Source: Bacteroidota bacterium
GTDB lineage: Bacteria; Bacteroidota; Bacteroidia; Chitinophagales; Chitinophagaceae
Assembly: GCA_963169635.1 (NCBI GenBank)
Contig: CAUJDL010000044.1
Location: forward strand, 1-35,621
Direction: 5' to 3'
DNA length: 35,621 nt
The notes below the pieces were generated by a model, which was not told where the DNA came from, made no database searches, and saw nothing but the letters and a program-made list of their open reading frames with translations. Below are positions 9,221-18,257 of the stretch, one piece after another (the stretch's first letter is position 1; each line of letters begins with the position of its first letter). The position numbers and the translations under genes were made by a program.

Positions 9221-10158
9221 GACTAATCATTTCCATAATTTTTTTACTCATCTGCCAAAGCGTTTTTTCTCAAGACTCTGTAATTATTATTGATAAAAAA
9301 AAATTTACTCTTACAGAAGTAGTAGTAAGAAATGGATTTGATTATAAAACGCTTTTACAACAAATTAAAGAAGATACTACTTTTTATAAAGCTTTTAAAA
9401 ACTTACGCATATTGGGCTTTACAGCATATAACGATATTAAAATGCTCAACAAAAAAGGAAAAGTAAAAGCATCGTTATATAGTAAAACAAAACAAATAAG
9501 AGCTAATAATTGCAGAACAATGCAAGTGTTAGAAGAAACTACTACAGGCGATTTTTACGACAAGAAAAAAAATTACAACTATACAACAGCTCAAATGTAT
9601 GCATCCTTATTTTTTACAAAAGGTACTATTTGCAACGAAACAAATATTGTAGCAGGTAGCAATTTATCTGTAAGTAATAAATCTGGAATGGATAAACATA
9701 AAGAACAATTAAAAATGTTGTTCTTTAACCCAGGTAAAAAAATTCCAGGCATTCCATTTATGGGTGGCAAATTAGATTTGTATGACGATGCAGCACATAA
9801 AATTTACGACTATACTTTAGACTTGCAAGAGAAAGATAATAAGATGTATTATGTATTTTCAATTATACCAAAAGATAGAATAAGTATTTTTAGAAAAGAT
9901 AAAGTGGTAATAGATGAAATGACTACTTGGTTTGATACAAAAACTTTAGCTGTTGCTTACAGAAGTTATTCATTAAGTTTTAATACAGGATTTTACGATT
10001 TTGATGTAAGAATGGAAGTACAAATGACCAATTATAAAGGGCTTACTGTACCCAAAGTATTAAGATATATTGGTAATTGGGATGTAATGTTTAAACAAAG
10101 AGAAAGAGCCATTTTTACTGCTACACTTTTTGATTTTACAGACGAAGAAAATAAATAA
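9217..10158 (+). CDS. Exported protein of unknown function, translationally coupled to def
   Basis: I do not recognise the family. The 313-residue product has a signal peptide (about 1-18, LIISIIFLLICQSVFS, cleavage before Q or D). A lysine-rich mature part follows with segments such as NGFDYKTLLQQIKEDTTFYKAFKNLR. The second half has alternating beta-like strands (MYYVFSIIPKDRISIF, DFDVRMEVQMTNYKGLTVPKVLRYIGNW). This outline recalls periplasmic or outer-membrane-associated Bacteroidota proteins that carry a beta-sandwich, but no motif settles it. The start ATG lies inside the end of def (ATGA, 4-bp overlap). Candidate terminator structure after the stop is weak. Confidence 0.8.
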   Translation: MRLIISIIFLLICQSVFSQDSVIIIDKKKFTLTEVVVRNGFDYKTLLQQIKEDTTFYKAFKNLRILGFTAYNDIKMLNKKGKVKASLYSKTKQIRANNCRTMQVLEETTTGDFYDKKKNYNYTTAQMYASLFFTKGTICNETNIVAGSNLSVSNKSGMDKHKEQLKMLFFNPGKKIPGIPFMGGKLDLYDDAAHKIYDYTLDLQEKDNKMYYVFSIIPKDRISIFRKDKVVIDEMTTWFDTKTLAVAYRSYSLSFNTGFYDFDVRMEVQMTNYKGLTVPKVLRYIGNWDVMFKQRERAIFTATLFDFTDEENK

Positions 10159-10270
10159 ATATTGCAGTTATTGCTGTTATAGCAGAGTATTATTTATAAA
10201 CACTGCGTAAAAATATAATCTCATGCAGAGTCCAAATCAGAAACTCTACAAGGACAATGAGAATAAAAGT

Positions 10271-10756
10271 TTATCCTTTTTGTAATGTATTATTTAAGCT
10301 AATCATTTTTAAAGCAGTAATAGCAAATTCTTCTCCTTTATTGCCATGTTTTCCTGTTGTTCTATCTTTTGCTTCTGCTTCATTATTTACAGTAAGTACA
10401 CCAAAAATTACAGGTATATGTATAGATAAGTTTAATTGTAAAATACCATCAGTTACAAATTTGCATACATAATCAAAATGTGGTGTATCTCCTTTAATTA
10501 CTGTGCCTAAAGTAATATATGCATCAGGCATTTTATTAGCATAAGTATAATGTTGTTTTACAGCAAAAGGAATTTCTATAGCACCAGGTACTGTAATTGT
10601 TTTATAAGAAACATTAGCAGCTTTTAAAATTTTTATTGCACCAGCAGCTAATTTATTTACAATGCTATTATTCCAATCTGTTTTTACAATTATAATAAAG
10701 GCATCCTTTAATTGAGGGATGCCTTTATGCAATGTTTTATTTCCTTTAGTAGCCAT
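10271..10756 (-). CDS. ribH: 6,7-dimethyl-8-ribityllumazine synthase
   Basis: This 161-residue enzyme joins 5-amino-6-ribitylaminouracil with 3,4-dihydroxy-2-butanone 4-phosphate, the penultimate step of riboflavin synthesis. The family patterns are in order: VPGAIEIPFA at 56-65, GTVIKGDTPHFDYVC at 84-98 with catalytic His93, and PVIFGVLTVNNEAEAKDRTT at 115-134 followed by KHGNKGEEFAITALKM. Length is normal for this enzyme. It lies 3 bp after the TPR gene, so it is cotranscribed with it. No other rib gene is in the window, and no FMN riboswitch was seen in the short upstream space. Confidence 0.96.
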   Translation of the reverse strand: MATKGNKTLHKGIPQLKDAFIIIVKTDWNNSIVNKLAAGAIKILKAANVSYKTITVPGAIEIPFAVKQHYTYANKMPDAYITLGTVIKGDTPHFDYVCKFVTDGILQLNLSIHIPVIFGVLTVNNEAEAKDRTTGKHGNKGEEFAITALKMISLNNTLQKG

Positions 10757-10759
10757 AAA

Positions 10760-11443
10760 TTAATTGATACTAAAATCGTTTTTTTCAATACTTAATCTAT
10801 AAATATATTTATCAGCTTGGTTTCCTTTATTAGTTTGAGGAAATTTTTGTTTGATAGATTTGTAAATGTCTAAAGCTTCTTTTTGTTTATTCATTGTTTC
10901 TAATAACTGAGCAGCTAAAAATAAATTTTCTGCAGAGTTATCTTTATCATCTTCAAAAATACTACCTGCTTTTTTATAGTAATTTACAGCATCATCTTTT
11001 TTGCCAGATTCTGCATAAGCATGGCCTAATGCAGTATAAGCAGCCATTTGCACAGGTAAAGATTTAGTACTAAAGTCTTTTAAATATTTAATAGCATTTG
11101 CAAAATCTTTTAATTTTAAGTAACTAACACCTGCATAAAAATGTGCTAAGTCTGCCGATTTTGTACCACTAAAATTTTTAATGATATATAAAGCTCCTTT
11201 TGCACCTGTAGTATCACCATTAATTACATAATTAGCAGAATCTTGTGCAAACCATTGTTGTACTTTATACAAAGCATCTGCTGCTTTTTCTTCTTTAGGA
11301 ATTACTACATAATGTTTATAACCATATAAACTTGCTGCAATTAAAACAATTGCACTAATTACAATAATAATTACTTTACTGTTTTTACGCCATAGACTTT
11401 CTAATTGAAGCCAAAGATCTTTCTTTACTACTTGTTCACTCAT
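10760..11443 (-). CDS. Membrane-anchored TPR protein, YfgM-like
   Basis: The 227-residue protein has a cytoplasmic N-terminus, one membrane helix (about 25-42, VIIIVISAIVLIAASLYGYKHY) and a C-terminal domain with tetratricopeptide repeats from about 95 on (YAGVSYLKLKDFANAIKYL, AYTALGHAYAESGKKDDAVNYY, and the last near 155-215). This matches the TPR_21/YfgM-type architecture, whose E. coli member contacts the SecYEG translocon and periplasmic chaperones; the same role here is inferred only. It lies 3 bp upstream of ribH and 75 bp downstream of pdhA. No convincing terminator lies between pdhA and this gene, so the three may form one transcript. Confidence 0.82.
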   Translation of the reverse strand: MSEQVVKKDLWLQLESLWRKNSKVIIIVISAIVLIAASLYGYKHYVVIPKEEKAADALYKVQQWFAQDSANYVINGDTTGAKGALYIIKNFSGTKSADLAHFYAGVSYLKLKDFANAIKYLKDFSTKSLPVQMAAYTALGHAYAESGKKDDAVNYYKKAGSIFEDDKDNSAENLFLAAQLLETMNKQKEALDIYKSIKQKFPQTNKGNQADKYIYRLSIEKNDFSIN

Positions 11444-11518
11444 GTGTTGTTGTTATTTATAAAATGCGTGCAAAATTGGGTTTTTTTATGATTAGTTCAA
11501 TATTTTTTTATAATAATA

Positions 11519-12514
11519 TTAATCAGTAATGAAAGGATAATGTTCATCTGCATAAACATCTTTTAATACTTCATCATTACTTGGCCAAGGGCTTTCTTCT
11601 GCAAATTGTACACTAGCTTCTACAATTGTTGCTACTTTAGCATCAATAGCAGCTAATTCTTCCATATTGGCAAAATTGTTTTCAATAATTGTGTTATATA
11701 CAAAACCAATTGGGTCTTTTTCTTTATATTCTTCTACCTCTTCTTTAGTACGATATTTTTGAGGGTCGCTAATTGAGTGTCCTTTATAACGATAAGTTTT
11801 CATTTCAATTAATGTTGGTCCGTCACCATCTCTTGCACGTTTTACTGCTCTTGCTACGCTTTCATGTACAGCTTCTGGGTTCATACCATTTATTTGGTCT
11901 GCTGGCATTTCGTAAGCATCTGCAAGTTTATAAATATCTGTTACGTTACTAGCTCTTTCAATAGCAGTACCCATTGCATAATTATTATTTTCGCAGATAT
12001 AAATTACAGGCAATTTCCATGTCATTGCTATATTAAAAGATTCGTGTAAAATACCTTGTCTTGCAGCACCATCGCCAAAAAAGCAAAGTACCACATTATC
12101 AGTTCCTTTATATTTTTCTGCAAAAGCTAAGCCTGCACCTGTACCAATTTGTGCACCTACAATACCATGGCCACCAAAAAAATAATTTGCAACATCAAAA
12201 AAGTGCATACTACCACCTTTTCCTTTTGCACAACCTGTAGCTTTACCATACAATTCTGCCATACAAGCATTTGCAGAAGTACCTTTAGCAAGAGAAAGTC
12301 CATGATCTCTATAAGCTGTAATAAAAGGGTCTTCGTGTCTGGTAGCTGTCATACAACCTGCAGCAATTGCTTCTTGTCCTGCATAAGAGTGAAAAAATCC
12401 ACGAATTTTTCCAGCCATTTTATACATTTCTTCAGCTTTTAACTCAAACTGACGTATTAATTGCATTAACTCGTACCAATATAAATAAGTTTCTTTAGAA
12501 AATTTGGTTGCCAC
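11519..12514 (-). CDS. pdhA: Pyruvate dehydrogenase E1 component, alpha subunit
   Basis: The 331-residue subunit takes part in thiamine-diphosphate-dependent decarboxylation of pyruvate in the E1 alpha2-beta2 enzyme of the pyruvate dehydrogenase complex. The thiamine-diphosphate motif runs from GDGA at 147-150 to ENNNYAMGT at 175-183. The signature GKGGSMHFFD at 98-107 and the loop YRYKGHSISDPQKYR at 241-255 mark the pyruvate-specific type. The start is a GTG at 12514, giving MATKFSKETY, supported by the promoter candidate about 20 bp upstream. The E1 beta (pdhB) and E2 genes are not adjacent, so this subunit gene is separated from its partners. Confidence 0.95.
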   Translation of the reverse strand: MATKFSKETYLYWYELMQLIRQFELKAEEMYKMAGKIRGFFHSYAGQEAIAAGCMTATRHEDPFITAYRDHGLSLAKGTSANACMAELYGKATGCAKGKGGSMHFFDVANYFFGGHGIVGAQIGTGAGLAFAEKYKGTDNVVLCFFGDGAARQGILHESFNIAMTWKLPVIYICENNNYAMGTAIERASNVTDIYKLADAYEMPADQINGMNPEAVHESVARAVKRARDGDGPTLIEMKTYRYKGHSISDPQKYRTKEEVEEYKEKDPIGFVYNTIIENNFANMEELAAIDAKVATIVEASVQFAEESPWPSNDEVLKDVYADEHYPFITD

Positions 12515-12534
12515 TTTTACTAAATTTAGGATGG

Positions 12535-12542
12535 CAAATATA
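12535..12542 (-). promoter_or_regulatory. Candidate -7 element for pdhA
   Basis: On the minus strand TATATTTG followed by CC matches TANNTTTG. It lies 20 bp upstream of the GTG start and implies a leader of only about 15 bases. TTTG strings further upstream (15 and 22 bp away) are possible -33 elements with imperfect spacing. Confidence 0.5.
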
Positions 12543-12907
12543 GTATTTAAGGCTATGCAAACCTCAAATTATCGTTTCTATCATTTCAATAATTAAACTT
12601 CTTTTAAAAATTATATCAAATAGTAGGAAAGTATTGTTTACTACATTAAAATAAGAAGATGAAAATATACTTAATTTAAAAATTAGCTTAAAGCAGCATT
12701 TGAAAAAAATATTTTATCTTGATAATGCTTATTACTAAAGATTTTTTTTGAAATTTGCGTATAATTTTATTAGCTTTAGTTATAAAAAAATATATTTCAA
12801 AGGAATGATTTTTTAAAATAAAAATTGAAAAGTAAATATGATAGGAAATTTTTTTAGTGAGTGATTTAATTTTTTCAACCTTAAATAAACCATAACTGAA
12901 TAAATAA

Positions 12908-12935
12908 TTGATAAAAATAATATAAAATACCTTTA
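12908..12935 (+). promoter_or_regulatory. Weak promoter candidate for the repeat giant
   Basis: TTG at 12908-12910 is followed after 17 bp by TACCTTTA at 12928-12935, seven of eight matches to TANNTTTG. It would give a leader of roughly 95 bases before the ATG at 13036. Confidence 0.35.
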
Positions 12936-13035
12936 TTTTGTACGCTATTATTAGCTAAGATGCAGCATAATATTTAATGCTAATAATTCGTTTTAAATAT
13001 AATAAATTCTATTAAAATACTTTATACTAAAGTTT

Positions 13036-16000
13036 ATGAAAATTTCAAAATTTACTTATTTGTTTTTAATGTTGATGATGGGTTTTATGGCTAATGCACA
13101 ATTACCTGTAACTTATTACGATTTTGAAGATAATAGTGCAAGAAACACAACAGTAGAAACAACGCCAGAAGCAATTATTACTTCTTTTGGTACCCCTACA
13201 TTAACTATTAATGGAGGTTTAACAGCTGCACATGGTGCAGGTAATGCTACAACTTATGGTGGAGCAAGTAATGGTTATTCATTAGGTTATTCAGGGTTTA
13301 CAATAGATCCTACTTCTGCTTCTGGAGATCCAAGTATGGAGTTTGGTCCATTTACATGTACAAACTTTTATACATTTACTTTATCTTTTGATTTTATTGG
13401 TGTAGGTGTAAATATGCCTCAAAATGTAGATGTTTATTATAGTACAAATGGAACAACCTTTACAAGAATTAATACTACAACAGCAGTAACTAGTTCATGG
13501 GATACAAAAACTTTTACATTACCTGCGGCTTTTAACAATGCTGCTACAGGTTATATAAGAATTATAGGATTTAATGCAGGCTCAAGTGCTGGTGAGTTAA
13601 GAATAGATAATTTGACATTACGTACAACTGATATAAGAACATCTGCTACTTTAATTAGTGCTACTACACATGGTGCAGGTTTATCTTCTGGGGGATCTTA
13701 TGAACCTGAATATACAAGTTTTACAGTTAATAATGCAGCTGCAACTGTAACAGCAGCAAGTAACTTAAATTTAAACGGAAGAATTACATTAACTAATGGT
13801 GTATTTGATTTAGATAATTATACACTAACTTTTCAAAATAGTACATTAACACCAATTGCTAGAACAAGTGGTACATTATCAGTTGGTGCAAGTGCAAGTA
13901 TAGTTTTTGGTTCTTCAAGTGTTGCAGCAAGTACATTACCTAATACATTATTTACTTCAAATCCTGCAAATTTAGCAAGTATAACTATTGATAGAGGCTC
14001 AGGCAATACTGTATCATTAAGTAATAATCCAATAATACTTTCAGGCAACTTAACTGTTAATTCAGGAACATTTGCTGTAAATAATGCAAGTGGAGATTTA
14101 GAAATTGGTGGTAATGTAGCAATTAATAATTCTGGTGAATTACTGATTAGTGCTGCTAATAATTTTATTGCTAATAATGATGTTAGTGTTAATAATAGTG
14201 GTATATTTCGTATAAGTGCTACTAATGCTAATGCTTCAATACTTGGTAACTTGAATATAAATAATACTGCTACAGTAAATATTACTGGAGGTAGTAGTGG
14301 TGCAAATACCAATTTAATTGTAAGTGGAAATGTATTATTAGATGCAACATTAAATTTAAATGCTTCAACATCTACCATTACCGTTGAAGGTAATATAACA
14401 GGTAGTGGCTCTGTAACAGGTACATTAGGAGCATCTAATAGAATAATATTAACAGGTACAAGTAATACAATATCTAATTCAATTGCTTATGGAAATTTAG
14501 AAGTAAATTCTGCAGGAAATATTAGTTTAACAGGTAATACAACTATCAATGGTTATGTAAGATTAACAGGCGGAAATTTAGTAGTTGGAAATAACACTTT
14601 ATCATTACTTTTAAATGCAAGTCCTTTACAAAGAAATGGTACTACTCAAGTGGGAAATTTATCTGTTAGTGCTGGCTCTACTTTAACAATAGGAGATGGT
14701 ACGCAAACAGCTAACATGACAATTCCAAATGAAACTTTTATAACACCTACAACTTTAGGTAGTTTAATTATTAATAAAACATCAGGTACTACTAATTGGG
14801 GAAATAATCCTATAACAATTACAGGCAATGTAAATATTAATGCAGGTACAAGTTATTTTGCTGTAAATAATGCATCAGGTACAATGGCGATTGGTGGTAA
14901 TTTGAATATTAATGATGGAGAGTTTAGAGTTAGTGTAGCATCTGATGTTACTGTTACAGGTAATTTAAATATTATGGGTACAATTGGATTAACAAATGGA
15001 AGTGCAACTGTATCAGTTACAGGAAATGTAATTGGATCTGGAACACAATTTAACTCTTCTGGTAGAATAATAATGGTTGGTGCAGGTACTACTTTTTCAA
15101 ATGCAATTACTTATGATAATGTAGAAATTAATTCATCTGGTAATGTTAGTTTAACTGGTTCTACAACATTTATAGGATTTATCAGATTAACAGCAGGAAG
15201 TTTAGTTGTTGGAAATAATACATTAACACTTACTTATAATGCATCTCCTATACAAAGAGATGGTATTACCCAACTTGGATTAATAACTGTAAGTTCAGGT
15301 TCTAGCTTTAACTATGGTGATGGCTCTCAAACTGCTAATATAGTTTTAGCAAATAATGTTTTTACTACTCCTACAACATTGGGATACTTAAATATTAATA
15401 AAGCTTCTGGAACATTTAGTTGGGGAAACAACCCAATTACTATATCTAATGATGTAAATATCAATCAAGGTACAAGTTATTTTGCTGTAAATAATGCATC
15501 TGGTACAATGGATATTGGTGGCAATTTGAATATTAATGATGGAGAATTTAGAGTAAGCGTTGCAAATAATGTAACTGTAGCAGGTAACTTAAATGTTGTG
15601 GGTACAATAGGCTTAACCAATGCAAGTGCATTGGTAACAGTAACTGGAAATGTTATTGGTTCAGGTACACAAACTAATTCTGTTGGTAGAATTGTAATGA
15701 TTGGTTCTGGTACTACTTTATCAAATGCAATTACTTATGATAATGTAGAAATTAATTCATCTGGCAATGTTAGTTTAACAGGCTCTACAACATTTATAGG
15801 ATTTATCAGATTAACTGCAGGTACTTTAATTGTTGGTGCAAATACACTTACACTTCATACAAATAATACACCTATTACAAGAACTAGTGGTACTATTACT
15901 TTAGCTACTACTTCAAACCTTGCTTTTGGTAATGCAGGTAATATGGGTGGTAATGCTTTTGTAATTCCAAACGATGTTTTTAGTGGAACAGAAATAAATA

Positions 16001-18066
16001 ATTTTACAATTTATAGAACAAATGCACTTACATTAAATAATCAAAACTTTTTCTTAAGAGGTCTATTAACAATTAGTGCAGGTACATTAACATTACCTGC
16101 TAACTATTTATTTACTTTAAGATCTACATCTTTAACTAATACAGCTCAAGTTGGTCAAGTTGGTGCTACAGGTGCTATTTCTTATGGCACTAATGCAGCT
16201 TTTAGAGTAGAAAGATATATTCCTCAAACAGGAGGTACAGGTTATAGAGCTTATAGAGATTTATCAACTGCTGGTATTAATACAAATGGTGGTACTATTT
16301 ATGATAATTGGCAAGAAGGTGGTGGTACTGGTTTAGATGATGGTGTTTATTATGGTACACATGTATCTGGTAAAGCAGGTGTTTCTCCAGGTGGTGTAGA
16401 TGCAACAACTGGTTACGATTTAACTCAAACTGGTTCAGGCTCATTAAGCACATTTGATATTAATGGAGGAGGTGCTGGTGTTTGGACTACATGGAGTACT
16501 GCTACATCACATACATCTAAAGAAGCTTTAAATGCATTTAAAGGTTATAGAGTATTAATTCGTGGAAATAGATTAGTTGATTTATATCAAAACCCAACAC
16601 CTACAGGTATGAATGCTCCTGCTATATTACGTACAAGAGGCTCTTTAGTAACTGGAGATGTTGCTTATACAACTACTGGTGTTACTTCTATTTTTGGAAC
16701 AGATAATACTGTTAGATTAAATTCAGCATCAGCTACTGGTTTTACAATTGTTCCAAACCCTTATGCTTGTATTGTAGATTGGAGTTTAGTTTATGCAGAT
16801 GCAACTAATATTTCTGCATCTTATTATTTATTTGATCCTAATATTACACCAAGTGGTGGTGTTTATGTTACTTATAATAGTACTAGTGATATAACTGTTC
16901 CTGGTGCTTCTGCTGCAAATAAATATATTCAACCGGGTCAAGCAATTTTTGTAAGAAATTCAACTACTTCTCCTACTATAACATTTAGTGAATCTCATAA
17001 AGCACCTACTGGAGATTTTACTGCTACTTTCCGTAATGCAAGTGCTTCTCAACAAAATACTACTTCAAGAATTTATATTAATTTAAATAAAAGCGTTAAT
17101 TCAAATTATATATTAATGGATGGTGCTGCTGTAGCATTTAGAAGTGATTTTAATAATGGTGACGGTACTGAAGATGCTGGAAAAATTAGCAATGGTTTTG
17201 AAAATATTAGTATTATCAGTAAAAATAATAAACAATGGAGTATAGAAGGTCGTCAACAAGCAATGGCTGATGATACAGTTACACTTCGTATGTATTATGG
17301 CTCTAATGGTACAGTTGGAGGTAATTATCAATTATCTTTTAATACTCAGTATTTTGATGCTAATGGCTTACAAGTTTATTTATTAGATAAATATACTAAT
17401 ACATTAACTCCATTAAATATGACAGGGGCTTCTGAATATAACTATACTGTTACTTCTAATGCAAGTACTTACAATCTTCGTTTTGCTTTAGTATTTAAAA
17501 ACAGTAATGTATTACCTGTTTCATTTATTACTTTAGCTGCTGCTCAAGAAGATAAAAAAGTAAATATAAACTGGACTGTTGCTGAAAATAATATTACAAA
17601 TTATGTAGTAGAAAGAGGTGCAAATGCAAATGAATTTTCAACCATTGGAAATGTGGTATCAACAGGTACTTCTCTTTCATCTATAGAAAAATATACTTCA
17701 ATAGATAATACTCCATTAAAAGGAAATAATTATTATCGTATTAAAGCAATAGGCAACGATGGTAAAGTTACTTACAGCTCTGTTGTATTAGTTAGAATAA
17801 ATGGTTTAGAGCCTTCTATTACCGTTTATCCTAATCCTATAAAAGATAGAAAATTAAATTTACTTTCAGAGAATCTTGAAAAAGATAATTACGAATTACA
17901 ATTATTTGGTTTAAATGGTCAAGTGTTATTTAGTAAAACTATTAATCATAATGGTGGTACTGCATCTTACAACTTTACCTTACCAAATTCAATTACTGCA
18001 GGTATGTATCAATTAGTAATTAAAGGCAAACAATACAATAATTCTCAGAGTATCATTGTAGAATAA
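13036..18066 (+). CDS. T9SS-exported 1676-residue repeat protein, probable beta-solenoid
   Basis: A signal peptide (1-21, cleavage after MANA before Q) leads into an N-terminal jelly-roll-like domain (about 25-200, opening YYDFEDNS). Residues about 215-1010 are rich in Asn, Gly, Thr and Ser with short recurring strands such as GNLNINDGEF and GNVSLTGSTT. This pattern fits a long beta-solenoid, and its core holds a 208-residue repeat. A non-repeat region (about 1010-1490) is typical of large Bacteroidota surface proteins. The C-terminus has the same pre-sorting domain as the protein at 1-4688 (NNYYRIKAIGNDGK) and a type A T9SS sorting domain from about 1594 (ITVYPNPIKDRKLNL). Cell-surface adhesion or matrix function is inferred; no catalytic domain was seen. 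The gene is monocistronic, ending at a strong terminator. Confidence 0.92.
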   Translation: MKISKFTYLFLMLMMGFMANAQLPVTYYDFEDNSARNTTVETTPEAIITSFGTPTLTINGGLTAAHGAGNATTYGGASNGYSLGYSGFTIDPTSASGDPSMEFGPFTCTNFYTFTLSFDFIGVGVNMPQNVDVYYSTNGTTFTRINTTTAVTSSWDTKTFTLPAAFNNAATGYIRIIGFNAGSSAGELRIDNLTLRTTDIRTSATLISATTHGAGLSSGGSYEPEYTSFTVNNAAATVTAASNLNLNGRITLTNGVFDLDNYTLTFQNSTLTPIARTSGTLSVGASASIVFGSSSVAASTLPNTLFTSNPANLASITIDRGSGNTVSLSNNPIILSGNLTVNSGTFAVNNASGDLEIGGNVAINNSGELLISAANNFIANNDVSVNNSGIFRISATNANASILGNLNINNTATVNITGGSSGANTNLIVSGNVLLDATLNLNASTSTITVEGNITGSGSVTGTLGASNRIILTGTSNTISNSIAYGNLEVNSAGNISLTGNTTINGYVRLTGGNLVVGNNTLSLLLNASPLQRNGTTQVGNLSVSAGSTLTIGDGTQTANMTIPNETFITPTTLGSLIINKTSGTTNWGNNPITITGNVNINAGTSYFAVNNASGTMAIGGNLNINDGEFRVSVASDVTVTGNLNIMGTIGLTNGSATVSVTGNVIGSGTQFNSSGRIIMVGAGTTFSNAITYDNVEINSSGNVSLTGSTTFIGFIRLTAGSLVVGNNTLTLTYNASPIQRDGITQLGLITVSSGSSFNYGDGSQTANIVLANNVFTTPTTLGYLNINKASGTFSWGNNPITISNDVNINQGTSYFAVNNASGTMDIGGNLNINDGEFRVSVANNVTVAGNLNVVGTIGLTNASALVTVTGNVIGSGTQTNSVGRIVMIGSGTTLSNAITYDNVEINSSGNVSLTGSTTFIGFIRLTAGTLIVGANTLTLHTNNTPITRTSGTITLATTSNLAFGNAGNMGGNAFVIPNDVFSGTEINNFTIYRTNALTLNNQNFFLRGLLTISAGTLTLPANYLFTLRSTSLTNTAQVGQVGATGAISYGTNAAFRVERYIPQTGGTGYRAYRDLSTAGINTNGGTIYDNWQEGGGTGLDDGVYYGTHVSGKAGVSPGGVDATTGYDLTQTGSGSLSTFDINGGGAGVWTTWSTATSHTSKEALNAFKGYRVLIRGNRLVDLYQNPTPTGMNAPAILRTRGSLVTGDVAYTTTGVTSIFGTDNTVRLNSASATGFTIVPNPYACIVDWSLVYADATNISASYYLFDPNITPSGGVYVTYNSTSDITVPGASAANKYIQPGQAIFVRNSTTSPTITFSESHKAPTGDFTATFRNASASQQNTTSRIYINLNKSVNSNYILMDGAAVAFRSDFNNGDGTEDAGKISNGFENISIISKNNKQWSIEGRQQAMADDTVTLRMYYGSNGTVGGNYQLSFNTQYFDANGLQVYLLDKYTNTLTPLNMTGASEYNYTVTSNASTYNLRFALVFKNSNVLPVSFITLAAAQEDKKVNINWTVAENNITNYVVERGANANEFSTIGNVVSTGTSLSSIEKYTSIDNTPLKGNNYYRIKAIGNDGKVTYSSVVLVRINGLEPSITVYPNPIKDRKLNLLSENLEKDNYELQLFGLNGQVLFSKTINHNGGTASYNFTLPNSITAGMYQLVIKGKQYNNSQSIIVE
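14481..15980 (+). repeat. 624-bp tandem repeat inside the 1676-residue protein
   Basis: The anchor AATTRCTTAT (SIAYGNLEVNSAG, AITYDNVEINSSG twice) occurs at 14481, 15105 and 15729, exactly 624 bp (208 residues) apart. The anchor for YFAVNNASG occurs at 14857 and 15481, again 624 bp apart; a diverged copy lies at 14071. Copies 2 and 3 are nearly identical in DNA over long stretches, while copy 1 is more diverged. The third copy breaks down after about 15840. Confidence 0.85.
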
Positions 18067-18090
18067 TTGTAAAATATATTCTTAAAAGAT

Positions 18091-18120
18091 AAGGGGCAAT
18101 TTGCCCCTTTTTTATTTTTT
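18091..18120 (+). terminator. Rho-independent terminator after the repeat giant
   Basis: AAGGGGC (18091-18097) pairs with GCCCCTT (18103-18109) around a 5-base loop and is followed by a run of T. It begins 24 bp after the stop codon. Confidence 0.9.
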
Positions 18121-18196
18121 ATTATGCTGAAATTTTTTCACTTTAAAAAAATAATCAGTTGCAAATTATTTTTATAAAAAGTAACTAACAATATGC

Positions 18197-18231
18197 AATA
18201 AAAAACGACTATAAAATTTTATTATAGTCGT
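18197..18231 (-). terminator. Rho-independent terminator of gltA
   Basis: A perfect 10-bp stem, ACGACTATAA (18205-18214) with TTATAGTCGT (18222-18231), has a 7-base loop. On the minus strand it is followed by TTTTTTATTG. It lies 26 bp beyond the gltA stop codon. Confidence 0.85.
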
Positions 18232-18257
18232 CATATATTTTTTAAACTTAAAAAAGA

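Larger units (their letters stand above)
12515..13035. other. 521-bp gap without a gene between pdhA and the repeat giant
   Basis: This divergent gap is extremely AT-rich and holds no credible reading frame on either strand. It contains the pdhA promoter candidate at its left end and a weaker promoter candidate for the gene at 13036 near its right end. No strong hairpin, tRNA or repeat was found. Its length suggests room for regulatory sites, but none can be named. Confidence 0.6.

Noticed and set aside
10257..10472. Plus-strand 71-residue frame over the ribH 3' end
   Set aside because: It overlaps the well-supported ribH gene antisense and shows no domain.
13833..14378. Minus-strand 181-residue frame inside the repeat giant
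   Set aside because: It lies fully inside the clear T9SS cargo gene and is a low-complexity hydrophobic mirror of the Asn/Thr/Ser-rich repeats.
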